The position numbers were made by a program, and so were the translations under genes. 64,000 nucleotides of DNA from Phascolomyces articulosus. Taxonomy: Eukaryota; Mucoromycota; Mucoromycetes; Mucorales; Lichtheimiaceae. The notes beneath the pieces are model-generated. The model saw nothing but the letters and a program-made list of their open reading frames with translations. It ran no database searches and was not told the origin of the DNA. The stretch covers positions 372,001-436,000 of the forward strand of contig JAIXMP010000010.1 in NCBI GenBank assembly GCA_025677815.1, read 5' to 3'. Shown one piece after another: positions 13,701-26,084 of this stretch (position 1 is the first letter of the stretch; each line of letters starts with the position of its first letter).

Positions 13701-14697
13701 ATTGATGGAGTCTGTTCTTCTCAATTGCCGTGGTCAAGTGGATGGTTACATTGCTCCTTTCCTCAATTTGGCATTCCAATATATCTTTACAGGTTCTATG
13801 AAAACTACTGAATTCAAGGTTCACTGCCTCGAAGTTGTTATCAACTGCTTGTATTATAACCCTGGGTTAACTCTTCGTATGCTTGAAGAAAATCAATGGA
13901 CACAAGGTTTCTTCACCTTGTGGTTCAACAGCTTGGAAAAATTCTCCCGTGTTCATGACAAGAAGCTTGTGATTGTTGCTCTTTGTTCATTGCTGGAACT
14001 CCCAGCTGACCATATTCCTGCTTCATTACAAGCAGGCTGGCCTCAAGTACTTGCTGGTGTCGTTAATGTCTTTAGAACATTACCGAAGGCTGTCGAAAGT
14101 AAGTATCATTTAAAAATTGGGGGAAGACAAGGAATGAGCAAAAATTCACAATCTTATTATTTTATAGACCGCGAACAAATGGAAAAGCTTTACGGTGATG
14201 GCTTCGATGAAGATGATTTTGATGGTGAAAGTGGTATTGAAGGAAGTGTCGACGAAGATGACGAAGATAATGGTGATGAAGACGTTGTGGATGAAGATAA
14301 TGAATATTTGGAATATCTTGCTCAACAAGCTGCAAATCATTCAAGTGAATCTGAATTTGATGACTTTGATGAAGAAATTGAAGAAGAGCTCTTGTTTGAA
14401 TCACCTTTGGATGAAATTGATCCTTACATTCGATTTGGTGATGTATTCAAAAGTAAGTTTCTCAAAAATGAAAGGGGAATATGGATCCTGAGGGTAATTT
14501 GCAAAGGCAACATTTCAAAGTGAACTAACATATAACTTGTAATATGTGTTTTTTTTATAATAGACATGCAGCAAAATAATCCTGCATCCTATTCGTTGCT
14601 CACAAAAGATCTCGACACCGAGCAACAGACTTTTATCATGTCGATCATGTCTACTGCAGAACAGCGTCTGCAACAACTTCAACAACCTATCGCCTAA
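10799..14697 (+). CDS. NMD5: Importin-beta family karyopherin, importin-7/8 type (Nmd5/Sxm1-like)
   Basis: Carries nuclear import cargo such as ribosomal proteins, histones and kinases through nuclear pores under RanGTP control. Nine exons: 10799-10888, 10967-11048, 11172-11310, 11397-11555, 11633-11789, 11905-12275, 12405-14098, 14168-14452, 14564-14697. All joins keep frame and give 1036 residues, close to human importin-7. An importin-beta N-terminal Ran-binding region (about 20-100, with ARQAAAIYFKNRMNKAW) is followed by HEAT-type helices. A strongly acidic Asp/Glu loop at about 905-970 (EDDFDG, DEDDEDNGDEDVVDED) is characteristic of the importin-7 group. The sixth intron (12276-12404) is partly open, which could mislead gene finders. 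Codon use in the large exon 7 is biased to preferred codons, suggesting good expression. Confidence 0.93.
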
Positions 14698-16814
14698 TAA
14701 TAATGATAATAATAACAATAATATAAGTCCAAACTACTACACGTTCTCGCCATCATGAATCCCTTTTTTTCCCCCATCATCTTTATTTTTTCTTTCTGTA
14801 ATATCCTTCCGATTTTTTTCTTCATTTCTATTTTCTTATATATCTCAAGTTCCTTTGTTCCATCCTCTAAAAATACTTACACTTAAAAATCCCATTTGCA
14901 ACCTTAAAACATATTCAAATTTCACAACATATTTACACTTACCCATTTCACACACTCAAAATAACACATCTCTTTTTCCCCCTCCCCTTTGTTTGTCTTT
15001 AGAAGCGAAAATATATATATTTATACTATAGTCAATTTACAACATCAAAAAAAAAAATCACAATGAATGTTATTATTTTACGCTTATGATATGTATGAAG
15101 AAAGAATGAATCTAGTTCTACTCATCTAATTCAAAGTCGAAGAGAACTCTTTTTCATCTATGTAGTAGCCTCCTTTTTCTACAATGACATTTTATTCATG
15201 CATGTGGAAGCAGGGGCTGAAAGATTTCCGGATTTCGACAGTTTAATCCAAACTAACCACCTACTGGTCATCTCCTTGACATGTATACATATATCCTGAC
15301 CCCTCTTGGTATATATGTATCTATTTAGACATATGTAACATACAATGCTGATGGTGGCTTTCCACTTCAGTTCCAAACCGTACATCATATTTTGTGGCAA
15401 GTATTTCTAGTACTACCCCGAGTACCCGGGATAATAAATATGGAATATGTTTGTTACATATCGGATCACCGATTTTCAATATGTAGAATTGTAACCATTA
15501 ATGCCCATTGAAGGTCCCAAAAGCCTATGAAAAAACAAACAAACCTTAACATTATGAATTACTGTAATTTACTGCTTACGTATAAAGATAACATACTAGT
15601 TTTTGGCAAGAAAAAGACATTTCTGGATGATGCATGAACGGTCAAACTTTGCTTTTTAGGATACCGTAAAGTATAGTACGCTAACAACGGAGAATGACAT
15701 ATTCTTTCGTTTTATCTTTTTTTTTTTTACATTCCCCCTTTTGATCGTTAAGATCATTATACTTAGTTGAATATAATTATATAACATACTAGAGACCCCT
15801 CTCTCACCCTTGGAACTATTGGATAACAATTTAAAAAAGAAGCGTTTTTTTTCTGGCATGTAAACCAATGAAAATAATATTAATATACATATATATATAT
15901 ATAATGAAATGAAATATGTATCCTTTTTTTCTTTTTGTCATGATGACTAAAAAGGTTTTTATTGGCAGTTAGACTCTTATGTAATACAATTGTATAACTA
16001 TTATTATTACAATGTATGATCTTCTATCCATTCATTAGTAAGTATAGAATGTTATAGAAAGCTTCTTCTTGGGGGAAAAAACTGTTGAGAGATATTTTAT
16101 AGAACGATTATGAGTCTCCTTTTCTTAACGCAGGTTTCAATATAGAATCGTAGTAGGTCTCAATAATGAGATTTTACTTTTTCTTCTCCTCGCCACAAAA
16201 CAAAAACATTATGTTACTTTAGTTCCTCCTTTTTTTGTATCATTCTCATCATCATCCTCATTACCCGCCTTGGCATATTATTATAGTAAAATTGCGAAGT
16301 AAAACACGACAACAGCCTTAATAAAAAGAGGGAGTTCACAAATGCATGAAAGGGCTCCGTTAAAAAAGATAAATTGAATGTTCTCTCACACTCCGCTGAC
16401 TCGTTCTAACCAAGGGGTTATTTTCATAAGAGGGGTGAACATTATTCTTCAAAAGTTGTTTTGTATATATTTGTTCCTTCACTCAATCCCATACACTCCC
16501 TCACTCCCATCTAAAATATATTCATAATCCTCTTACTCTCTCTTCCGTCCTATTCTACTCCTAGATAATATGCATAAAAACAAAATAGAGGCATATATTT
16601 TTTTTCTTTGAAAAAATAGGGTTCTGGATGAAAAAAAAGAGGGGATGATTGTCACACTTTCCAGGAACAAATCTAATTAACAATGATGGATTATATGTTT
16701 ATATAGCAACTTATATAAAAAAAACATATAAATATCTTATAGGAAATGGAGGGTCGTAAAGCACGTTCATTTTATCTCTTTCTTCATCTTTAAATTTCTT
16801 TTCGTATCGTTATA
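14698..16814. other. 2.1-kb intergenic region
   Basis: It follows the importin gene and contains its 3' UTR and the promoter of the small secreted protein gene. No long, non-repetitive open frame with plausible splice sites was found on either strand. The sequence is AT-rich with T/A tracts. A TATA-like stretch sits near 16710-16735, about 80-100 bp before the next ATG. Confidence 0.5.
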
Positions 16815-17078
16815 ATGGTCAAACTTTCGATTTTCGCTGTCGTTGCTACTTTTACAGCCACAGTTATTGCCACTCAAGGAAGTGAATATACTTGTGAATG
16901 TGTTGATCCAGCTAATGGTGAAACTCTGGATGCACATTTTATATGTTGCTTTGGGGAGGGTTATCAACTAAGTGATAATGAATGTCAATATGATATGAAT
17001 CTTTTGCCCCCAGGAGTAGTACCTTTCCATGAATGCTGTAAAAATTATGGTGGTAAACCTGACTGTCATAATCAATAG
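16815..17078 (+). CDS. Small secreted cysteine-rich protein (8 Cys)
   Basis: An 87-residue single-exon protein. Residues 1-19 form a clear hydrophobic signal peptide (MVKLSIFAVVATFTATVIA), so the product is probably secreted. The mature part of about 68 residues has eight cysteines at 27, 29, 44, 45, 57, 74, 75 and 84 (pattern C-x-C, CC, C, CC, C), enough for four disulfides. It is acidic and lacks transmembrane segments. The double CC pairs resemble a broad class of fungal small secreted proteins; the order is close to hydrophobins, but the spacing and low hydrophobicity do not fit them. Function is unknown: an effector-like, antimicrobial or wall-associated role are all possible. It stands alone between long intergenic regions, suggesting its own regulated promoter. 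Confidence 0.75.
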   Translation: MVKLSIFAVVATFTATVIATQGSEYTCECVDPANGETLDAHFICCFGEGYQLSDNECQYDMNLLPPGVVPFHECCKNYGGKPDCHNQ

Positions 17079-17806
17079 GTAAATATAGTATTCTTAGTAT
17101 ATATGCCATGTATTATTATTATTTTATAGCTTATGTAACTAATTAATGCTATTTATCTATCTATTCAATTAATATATCATCGATACAAGTCTAATCATAT
17201 ATCCTTTTCAGCATATTTGCATTTTCCTTTTCTTCCTGTCATATAAAACATCCCCCATCTTCATTCCTCTTCTTCCCATCCAACTATATATCATCCTCAT
17301 AATATAAATGATGACTTTGTGATTCATTAATTCTTATTTCCAGCTGAATAACATTTTATGTTAAAAAAATAAAACCTATTTATTTTTCTTTCGTTGCATC
17401 AATATATTATCAATAATAAATAAATAAATAAAATACTATTCAAATAGATCAAGTGTCATTTTAATAACTTATTTCAGGTTTCATAGTCTATAAAATCAAT
17501 ATGATATATTATGAATTTTACACATATTATTTTTGGCTTGTTAATCAATTTATCATTATATTACAAATACAACTTTAGCTAGTGATTATCAACTATAAGA
17601 ATGCATGAGTAAGAGAAAAAATGATCTACATAAATAAAGAACAATGAATTCATGAATTTTAATCCATCAACGGTCACTACCTCACGACCCAGGTTTCAAT
17701 TTCGTCAATAGGCGACATTTTGTCTTTTATTTTTTACTCCCTTTCCAGACACCAAACACCAAATAAGAGCGAAACGTATGTGCCCCTTATCAGAAATACA
17801 AGAAGA
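17079..17806. other. Intergenic region before the F-box gene
   Basis: AT-rich and without a credible gene. It should contain the 3' UTR of the secreted protein gene and the promoter of the F-box gene. The F-box frame stays open upstream to 17720, but the first ATG is at 17807. An acceptor-like TTTCCAG just upstream (~17745) means a short 5' UTR intron is possible. Confidence 0.45.
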
Positions 17807-20800
17807 ATGAAACCAACACTTTCACAAGAAGAAAGCTGGATCAATACAATAGACTGGGATACCCAACCTCAAGGGCTTTTACAATTACGCAATGATACTA
17901 TGGAACGTATTTGTCGTTTCTTACCAACACCACGAGATTTGTTGGAATTTGCCCTAGCCAACACCCAATGTACAACAGCAGCCATACCCATTCTATGGGA
18001 AACACCCAGTCTTCCTGTTCCAAAAAAATTAGAATCCTTTTTAAACACGGTGGGTTCACGAAAAAACTTAGCCTTGTATGTAAAAGAAATATCACTCTGT
18101 GTTCGAGACGGTGATTGTCCAACCGTGTTTCGACCGGTCCTCGATTCAACACTCAAACGGCACCAGCAAGATATTCTTCTTATTATGCCTCGTCTCATTA
18201 TGCATATGGTACAGAAATGCGAATGTATCGAAAAATTAAAGATTTATGGTTGGAAATTGGACCCCATGAAAATTGAAACGATTGGCGCAACCCTCAGACA
18301 ACTCCAAAGTCTCACTATTATTGGTTCCAATGACACTTTTCAACGCCCTTTCGTAATCCGAAATATGGTATCAAGACTACGCGAATTGCGCCTCGATGGT
18401 GATTTTCATGTCTCACTGGAATTTGCAAACACATTGGCAACACGGGCTCATGCTTTACGTGCACTGGAAATCCCATTATGTTATGGAGATAAACGTATTG
18501 AAAAACAGGCATTGACGCGTTTGTGTTCTGGTAAACCGGGCGAATTGAACTTGACCGAACTTAAATTGACTTATGCAAGTCCTATGCAAGATGAAGATGT
18601 CGAAAATGTGTTGTCAGCTTTTCCCAACTTGCGATCGTTCACATTACATGGTACTATCAACGTGACAGCCGGTATCATTTCAACAGCCATCGTCAAGTGT
18701 CAAAACATTGAAAGCATTGAATTACGTGCTCATTCTCAGACCATAGTTCGTCAGGTACAAAAGCCATCGAATCAGAACTTCCCAAAGAGGTGGGTCAGGG
18801 CATCAAGATTGAAACGATTACTTTTGGAATATATGGTGCTCCCAGAAAAGATTGTGGAAGATTTGGCTCAAGCATGTGATTCATTGGTTACCATTGGTTT
18901 ACGGAATTGTTTGCATTTGACAGACAAGGCGTTGATCCAATTGATCGAATGCAATGAAAGACTACAAACCTTGCATATCATCGAATGTGAATTGATCACG
19001 GATCAAATATTAAAGGGTCTGGGTGTATCTAAAGCAAGTAAAACGATCGAGGATGTATATATTGAAGAATGTGGAAGTATCTCACCTCGATCTGTCTATC
19101 TCTTTTGCTGCGCTACCACTCGTTATCGTTTAAAGCAGCTCTGTTTCGAGGGATATCGTAATCTCAGTGCCTCAATTTTAGGTACGTTCGTACCTCCCAA
19201 TGAAGATGCTCAAAATGCTGGATGGGAAACTCGGGTGAAACTGGATGAACGAGCGATTGATGCGTTGGCTTCTACGGATACTCAATTAAATCCTGATCTT
19301 TTGGATATTCCCAAGGATTGTTCTTTGACAGGTGAACAGTTGATCTTGCTTGCTAAGGAATTGAGTATTCGTACTGATACCCTTACCAATGCCATTGAAA
19401 AAATTCAGGTAAAAAGAAACACTTGTTTCGTGGTAAGAGATAGGGAGATGGAAATTATGTTACTTTAAGAGCTGGTTATACATTTTTTGGTTTATGAGTA
19501 CTATATGGATATTGACGATTTATCCTTTAGGTTGAGTGTCCAGTGGGCGAAAATGACAGCGAGTCGGAGCAGGCTTCGACCTATGAGAGCTTTGGACAAA
19601 GTAAGAATAGACGAAAGAGAGAAATGGATGGTGGAAAGACAGATAGATAAAGAAAATTCATGATAATTTTTATTTGTGAGTAGGTATGGAAAATAAACCA
19701 TTATCACGAGTATCCTCATTGAAAAACCATACTCTGCGACCAACAACACCGGCATTATGGGCACATGCAAACGAATCAGCTATTCAACAATACTTACCTT
19801 CATCAGCATCCATGGATGATAATGACAGTCGTACTGTTATATCTACAACTTCTCGAACCTCTCGGCATTCCCATCGTTATTCGACAGCAGTTACACCAGA
19901 ACCTAGATCGGAAACACAAGCTGGACTGGAAGAACCTGATATGGATGATGACGATGATGAACCATTTGAAGAATCCCCTCGTCAAAGCACACACTCGTCC
20001 CTTGCTTCAGAGGGTCGATCACCCATTCCATCTCCATCAGTAAATGGAAACATGACATTTGAAGATGAACCATTTTCAGCTACAACTGCAGGTTCAACCT
20101 CAATGACAAAAGCGACAACAGCTGTAGCAGCTACAGCAATACAACATCATGAAGAATGGCCAGCACTTGCGAAGACTCATACGGAAAATAGCAACAGAAA
20201 AAAGACAACGACAACAGTCAATGGCGATTTGGGTGGTTGGGGACCTTCTACCCAAACTGCTTGGTCTCAAAAAGCTCAACCAGGTCCAAAACATTCTGAT
20301 CCACAACCACAACAAAGACAGAAACATCAAGAGCAACCACAACAACAATGGATACCTTATACAGCTGAACGTCATGAACATGAATGGCAACAAGAAACAC
20401 TTGAACCATATCAACCTGCATTCCAGCGTGGTAACAATAGTGGGGCCAGTGGTGGCAGTGGTCGAGGGGGTCACAATTCATTAATTATGGAAAGTGATGG
20501 CTGGGGAAAAGCCAACAACTATGTACCTTGGAATGATCCTCGAAATCAAGGATTTGCAGCCGATCTTATTGAAAAGCAGAGGAATACACAATTTTGGGAT
20601 GGACAACAGTATAGAACATCACATGATACGATACCAGTAAGGGTGAAAAATGGAGCAACACCCTCTATGCAACCACCAGTATCAGCACCGACTGTATTAA
20701 CACCAGCAAATGCATCACTGGCAACTTCCAATCTTGTGAATACATCATGGCCACCATTGGAAAAAGCTGTAGCTACTAGTCAGCAGCCGGTATCATCCAA

Positions 20801-22469
20801 GAAAGCTTCTGAAAACTATGGTAGATCGTCACGACCACGAGAACCCAATCCTTTGAGTAGTGATGAAGATAATGTTGAATGGGATGATGACGATGATGGT
20901 ATTATTATCAAAACTTCGCCAGAATTTGGACCACAAAAAACAAGTAGAATTGCACCCCAACAACCTGCAAGAGGTAATATTCCTAATTATCCCAATCACC
21001 CTTTACCCAACCATCCTGGAAATCCGAAATGGCAAGGAAAAGAGGAATGGATGGATCATAAAAACACTATTGTTATAGAACATCCTGAGTGTGATATACA
21101 CCTCTCCCATCTCGGATACGATGAAGGATGGGATTGATGGGAGGAGAAAAAAAGGAAAGAGGGGGAGAGAGAAGTTTGAGATTTAGAGTGCTCATCCCCT
21201 TTTCCCGCTCTTCCTATTCAAATAAATAACATTATAAAATGACTCTAACCTTTTTATTTTTGTATATTTTATTAATTTTTCTATTATCCGACCTCTCTCA
21301 TTTATATATATATATATATATATATATACAGCCCATTCCAAGAGTCTATCCGAAAACACACGAAATGTAAAACCAATTGAAAGACAACCTGCACAAACAG
21401 CCAACGATGGTGTTGCACGATGGAATGATTTTGCATCCATAGGTGTTGCAGAACAGGTGATTCGACAAGAACAAATGGCTCGTCAAAATGAAGCAGCCGC
21501 AGCTACAGGAAACAAACAAACTCCTTCATTCGATGCTCAATCTGGGTATTTAATTGATACAAGCGATGTTATTAGTAAATCCACCATTTTTGATTCAAAA
21601 CCCACATCTTCTGCGCAACCAACATCACCCCACTCTTCATTATGGGATGATATGTCGGGTCTTAAAATGGATAATAATCCACCTACGCCACCGCCTCAAC
21701 AACAGGAACAACCAGCATCCTCTTCTTCATCATCACTGCGTCGTGAGATGAAACCAAATCATCTTCAAAATAACAACGCTAGTAACAATTTACTCGATAA
21801 CACTGAAGAAGATTTACTTTCTCCTACTGAAAACAGTGCCAAAATGACTACTATACAGCAACCATTAACTCCACAAGTGAATGAAAGTCGAACTCATACA
21901 GATATAGTAGGACCTGATGAATCATTGGAAGAAGCATTATTTGGAGGAGGAACGCAGTGGAACGATAAACCATCCGCCACTTCTTCGGATGACCCACAGC
22001 GTATAAGTACACCACTCTTTTCAGAAGGTGGTCTGTCAACACCTACTTCTCGACGATCCCCATCACAAAAGCCCGAGCCAGAACAAGATTCAGATGTAGA
22101 TCCACGCGGTAAACGACTTGGATCATTCAAGATCAGTATTCCGGATAAGGGCGATTGTGTTCTCAAAATTTACATGGTAAAAAACATCAATAAACTATCT
22201 TTGCTATTGTATATCCTTTAAAAAAAAGTTTAACATTTTTATATATTATTATTTGTATAAAATAGAATGTCACACCCGAAGAAAGTGCAAGAGAATTTTG
22301 TGACACGAATGGTATACCCGACATGTATGAAAGAGTTCTTTCACTTATTAAGAAGGAGTATGATAACTTGAAGACTAAGAAAATCTTCCAATCCAAGAGC
22401 GGAAAGAAAAAGAAAAGCTCCAAGAAGAAAATCAATTCCAATACTGAAAGCAACATCCCTCAATCATAA
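17807..22469 (+). CDS. F-box/leucine-rich repeat protein with a long disordered C-terminal region
   Basis: Five exons: 17807-19408, 19531-19600, 19684-21090, 21332-22176, 22266-22469, giving about 1375 residues. An F-box-like segment lies at ~25-65 (MERICRFLPTPRDLLEF), followed by RNI-type leucine-rich repeats to about 500 (for example LVTIGLRNCLHLTDKALIQLIE). F-box/LRR proteins usually select substrates for SCF ubiquitin ligases. The remaining ~840 residues are Ser/Gln/Pro-rich and disordered, with scattered Trp-Gly motifs (GGWG, DGWG, EGWD region). A folded tail near the end (~1275-1340) is followed by a Lys-rich stretch. Exons 1-3 join tightly, with no promoter-sized gap. The third intron uses GTGATA and is the weakest junction, and the 21.3-kb acceptor lies behind a (TA)n run. 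Two separate genes remain possible but less likely. Confidence 0.72.
21302..21329. repeat. (TA)n microsatellite in an intron of the F-box gene
   Basis: About 28 bp of TA dinucleotide repeat lies directly before the acceptor CAG of the fourth exon. It takes the place of a normal polypyrimidine tract. Confidence 0.85.
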
Positions 22470-22625
22470 TAATCTCATTGTTTTACTATCACTCAAACCC
22501 ACATCATAATTTCAACAAGTGTAATAAAAAATTCACAATTCCTTTTGCATGTTTCCAAAAATAATAGTGATTATCATCAAATGAAATGAAAAAAAATGAA
22601 TCCATCAATTCTTTTTTATTAATAT

Positions 22626-23662
22626 TTAAGCACGAGCAAGACGAGCGTTACGGGCCAATTGACGCTTGTTCAAACGAGCAACCTTCTTTTCGGAAGCCTT
22701 AGCAACGGATTCTTCCTTTTCGGTGAGGATAACCTCAATGTGGGAAGGAGAGGTCATGAAGGGGTTGCTAAATTAAAACAAATTGATACAACTTTTAGTA
22801 TCATGAACTGTTCCCTTTCATTTTTGCCATTAAAAAGCCATATTAATATATATATAAAAACTTACATTCTACCGTGAGCACGGTAAGTGCGACGACGGTG
22901 CTTAGGAGCTTGGTTAACAATGATGCTGGAGATGTAAAGTTCTTCAACATTCAAACCCTTAGCCTATAGTTTATATAAATATTGAAAATCAATATCCTTG
23001 CACACACAAGCCTTTGTTCTTTTTTTTGGTTCTTCTCTCCATTGCTGATTTATTTCTTTCATTTGCTCAATCGATTTCATTCCTTTTAATTACCTCAGCG
23101 TTGGATTCAGCATTCTTCAACAAGTCAGTAATGAACTTGACAGACTTGACGGGCCAGCGACCTTGAGTGGCCTTGAATTCCTTAGCTTGAGCAGTGCGAC
23201 CGACACCACCGTTGAAGTGACGGAAAGGAATACATTGCTTGTGGTCGGTGACGTTTTGCAAGTAGCTGTAAGCCTTGCTCAACTTCAAGCCCTTGATGGC
23301 AGCTGCGACTTCATGGGTGTTCTTGAACTATATACAATAATAATTTATAAAAAAAATGGCTGTGTTATTTTTTTTTATTTCTGTTGTATTCTTTTTGCTG
23401 TGATGGTGTATATAAACGTTGGGTTGTAAAAAATGCGTTCTGTCTATTTTTTTTTTCGTCATTTGGAATGATGCTGAAAAACAAAATTAAATACTTGCGT
23501 GAACACGGAGGTAAGAACCACGAGACTTGGCAGCTAAAAAAAAAGAGTTTTAAATTGATCAATTAATATAAATAAATAAACCATTGCATGGGAAATGATA
23601 TAAAAGAAAATTTAAAATTTACCTTTGGACGCGTTGGAGGGAGTGGCAGCGTATCTCACCAT
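22626..23662 (-). CDS. RPL17: 60S ribosomal protein uL22 (L17)
   Basis: A large-subunit protein lining the polypeptide exit tunnel. Five exons in transcript order: 23662-23623, 23533-23499, 23327-23094, 22963-22866, 22767-22626, giving 182 residues (yeast L17 is 184). It starts [22 protein letters not shown] and includes the conserved segments [27 protein letters not shown] and [12 protein letters not shown]. The second intron (23328-23498) has a GC donor: CTCCGTGTTCAC|GCAAGT. The nearby GT would put the third exon out of frame, while the GC donor gives the conserved LRVHFKNT. The C-terminus is basic ([18 protein letters not shown]). Codon use is strongly biased, consistent with high expression. 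Confidence 0.96.
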
Positions 23663-25032
23663 GGTTGGCAAAAAAATAAACTGATATAAAAAAAAATATG
23701 GTATATATAAAAATCGACTTTGATTAGTATATTCGTTCCATCCATCTATTCATCCATTCGTTTTCTCATCCATCCGTAGGTCGATCCAATTCGTATCATC
23801 GTCTTTTTTGTTTTTTTCCTCTTCTCTTTTATTTCCATCCACCATAGGATGCAATACCTTTTACGCGTAAATAGAGAAGGAAGCAAAACGGTTCTATCGT
23901 CTGCACTACAAAGTAGCTCTCCCCCGGACTCGCCGCCGGTTTACCGGACTTTAATTTTTACCGAAGCTTGGATAGTTGGTCTCTGTGCTTTGACAGCAAA
24001 AAGTCGAGCTTGGACACCAAGGATTTTTTTTCTTTTCTTTTCACACCATGCACTTTCATATTTGAGTCTATGGTACCTATTAGTAACGATTAATACTTAT
24101 TGGTATAGTTAATTTATATAATGCTACTCTGCTCAATTTTCTATTAAAAAAATAGCGAACTCTACCTATTACCATAATAACGAACGAAAAGAGTTTTCAT
24201 TTGCATCATCCCTTCATTGTCATATATCCAATTATGAGTAAGATATATATGTAGTGTTTCGTAAATATAGAGTATATATACGGAGGATACTATTCAAAAT
24301 TTATATATATTTACTATATTAAACACCATTGGGGTGAATCTTTGTATTGTATCCAACATCACTTACTTTTCCTTCCTTCTCAATAAAATCATCATTATTA
24401 TACACACATAAACTCGTAAAATAAGCCATATGTATATTAAAACAAGATTGCACAGACAACATCTTCTTCTAGTTTATGCTACTATATTCTGATTATCATA
24501 TGATTAACAAGGGTAAAAAAAAAATCTCTGTGTAATAATAACTCAAATGCATTGAATAAATAAGTGCATTTTTAATTTTTCCTTTTGACATGGCGTTATT
24601 TCAATTAAGGAAGTAGCGTATATAGTCACCAATATAGTAGTACCATTAACGTCTTCACCTTGTATATCACAATTATGTATAATTAGAACGACCTATCATC
24701 GGTAAAAATACGCATTGGAATACATCAATACTTTAAATACTACGTACTATTATAATATTATATTACTGTTACAATATGGTTCAACGCCGGTTTTTATTTC
24801 AATTCACATTATTCTCTTACGTATTATATAAAAACGAATCAGTATGTATAGAAGATAAGATAATTACATCATGGTGTTCACAACGATGTACACAAATGTT
24901 TGTTTATATTAATTTACTTTTTAATACTTCAATGACGTTATCAAATTATAAAATTTGTTATTGAGTAGATGTTATGTGGAGGAGAAAGAAGATACAGCCT
25001 TTTTCCAAGTTTAGTAACATCATTGGTTTAGG

Positions 25033-25064
<32 letters not shown>

Positions 25065-25461
25065 GAAAAACCCTATTATAAAGGATACTCATTTGTAAAG
25101 TAAATACCATAGGACTGAACCAATAAGAAACATAAGAAGTCATACACTTTCCTAAATAAGAACCATTACTCTGAAAAGATCATCGATATAACAAAATGTA
25201 AAAAAAAGCCCCAAAGTACAGGGCATGATGATGAAAATGGTTTATTTGGTATACTATCCAGATTCATTATATAAACACCATCATCTTTTGCTTTTTCTTC
25301 AAGTTGAGTGGATAAACATATCAAAAGTTTTCAATTTCATGGTATGATATACTAACTAATACAAGTTTTTTTTTTTAGAAAGAGAATGTCTATTGATAGC
25401 TATTTGAAATCAAAGAGCAGGACGGTGGATGGTACTAATAAAGAATTGGATATTAATACTA
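23663..25461. other. 1.8-kb intergenic region up to the mobile element
   Basis: It contains the uL22 promoter (pyrimidine-rich, 23740-23840) and then AT-rich sequence up to the transposon end. The open frames at 23849-24112 and 24776-24964 have no plausible composition or splice context. An (AAT)n microsatellite lies at about 25035-25063. Confidence 0.5.
25035..25063. repeat. (AAT)n microsatellite
   Basis: About nine to ten uninterrupted AAT units in intergenic DNA upstream of the mobile element. Confidence 0.85.
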
Positions 25462-25857
25462 TACACCTTTTGCCAAAATGATGTCACAGGAAAAAAATTA
25501 AAGTGTCGCACTTTTTAAAAAAACAGTGTCGTATGTTTTTAGAAAAGAGTGTCGCATCTTACAAAAAAATAGTGTCGTACAAATCAATTTTTATATAAAT
25601 TAAAAAAAATATATCGAGATACAACTAAGAGGAGAGACTAACTACTACAGCTATTCTACATTGGTGTTTTCTAAAGACAGTCAGCAAAATAAGGGGTAAA
25701 TAATAATAATCTCGATGGGGTCGTGGAGATAATGATGAATTTGTGGTGTCAGGTATAAAATTATGGGTATAATGTACATTGTCAACTGGACCATTTCAGT
25801 TAGCATCCAACTAGAAAAGAAGTCAAACTAGTGTAAGAGCACACTGTGAGATGTTCC
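25462..25857 (+). repeat. Left terminal inverted repeat
   Basis: The complement of 29316-29712 with about 99% identity. Differences are seen near 25479 (C versus T), at one A in the A-run just after (~25490-25500), near 25631 (A versus T) and near 25810 (A versus G). The outer ~115 bp holds four GTGTCG repeats. Confidence 0.92.
25503..25578 (+). repeat. Four GTGTCG iterons at 23-bp spacing (left end)
   Basis: GTGTCG starts at 25503, 25526, 25549 and 25572, exactly 23 bp apart, and each is followed by CA or TA. The spacers are A/T-rich. The mirrored set is present at the right end. The regular spacing at the element ends resembles a multimerised protein-binding site, for example for a transposase. 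Confidence 0.85.
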
Positions 25858-26084
25858 CAGATGCCGTTATCCAATCCAAATCGACGAAAATGGCAGGCGT
25901 AGTTGGCGACCTTGTCATTGGAATGGGGGCAGTGAAGATAGACACACACAAAAAACAAAGATTAGCTAGAATGAAGCATATATTGGTATTGGTGATATTG
26001 TAAAAAGGGGTAAAACTACACTATGATAATGACAATGATTTACAAAAAAGAATAACAATTCTATTTTGGATCAATAGAATAAGG

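Noticed and set aside
23849..24112. Plus-strand frame upstream of uL22
   Set aside because: It lies on the opposite strand in the uL22 promoter region, with no homology-like features and no splice context.
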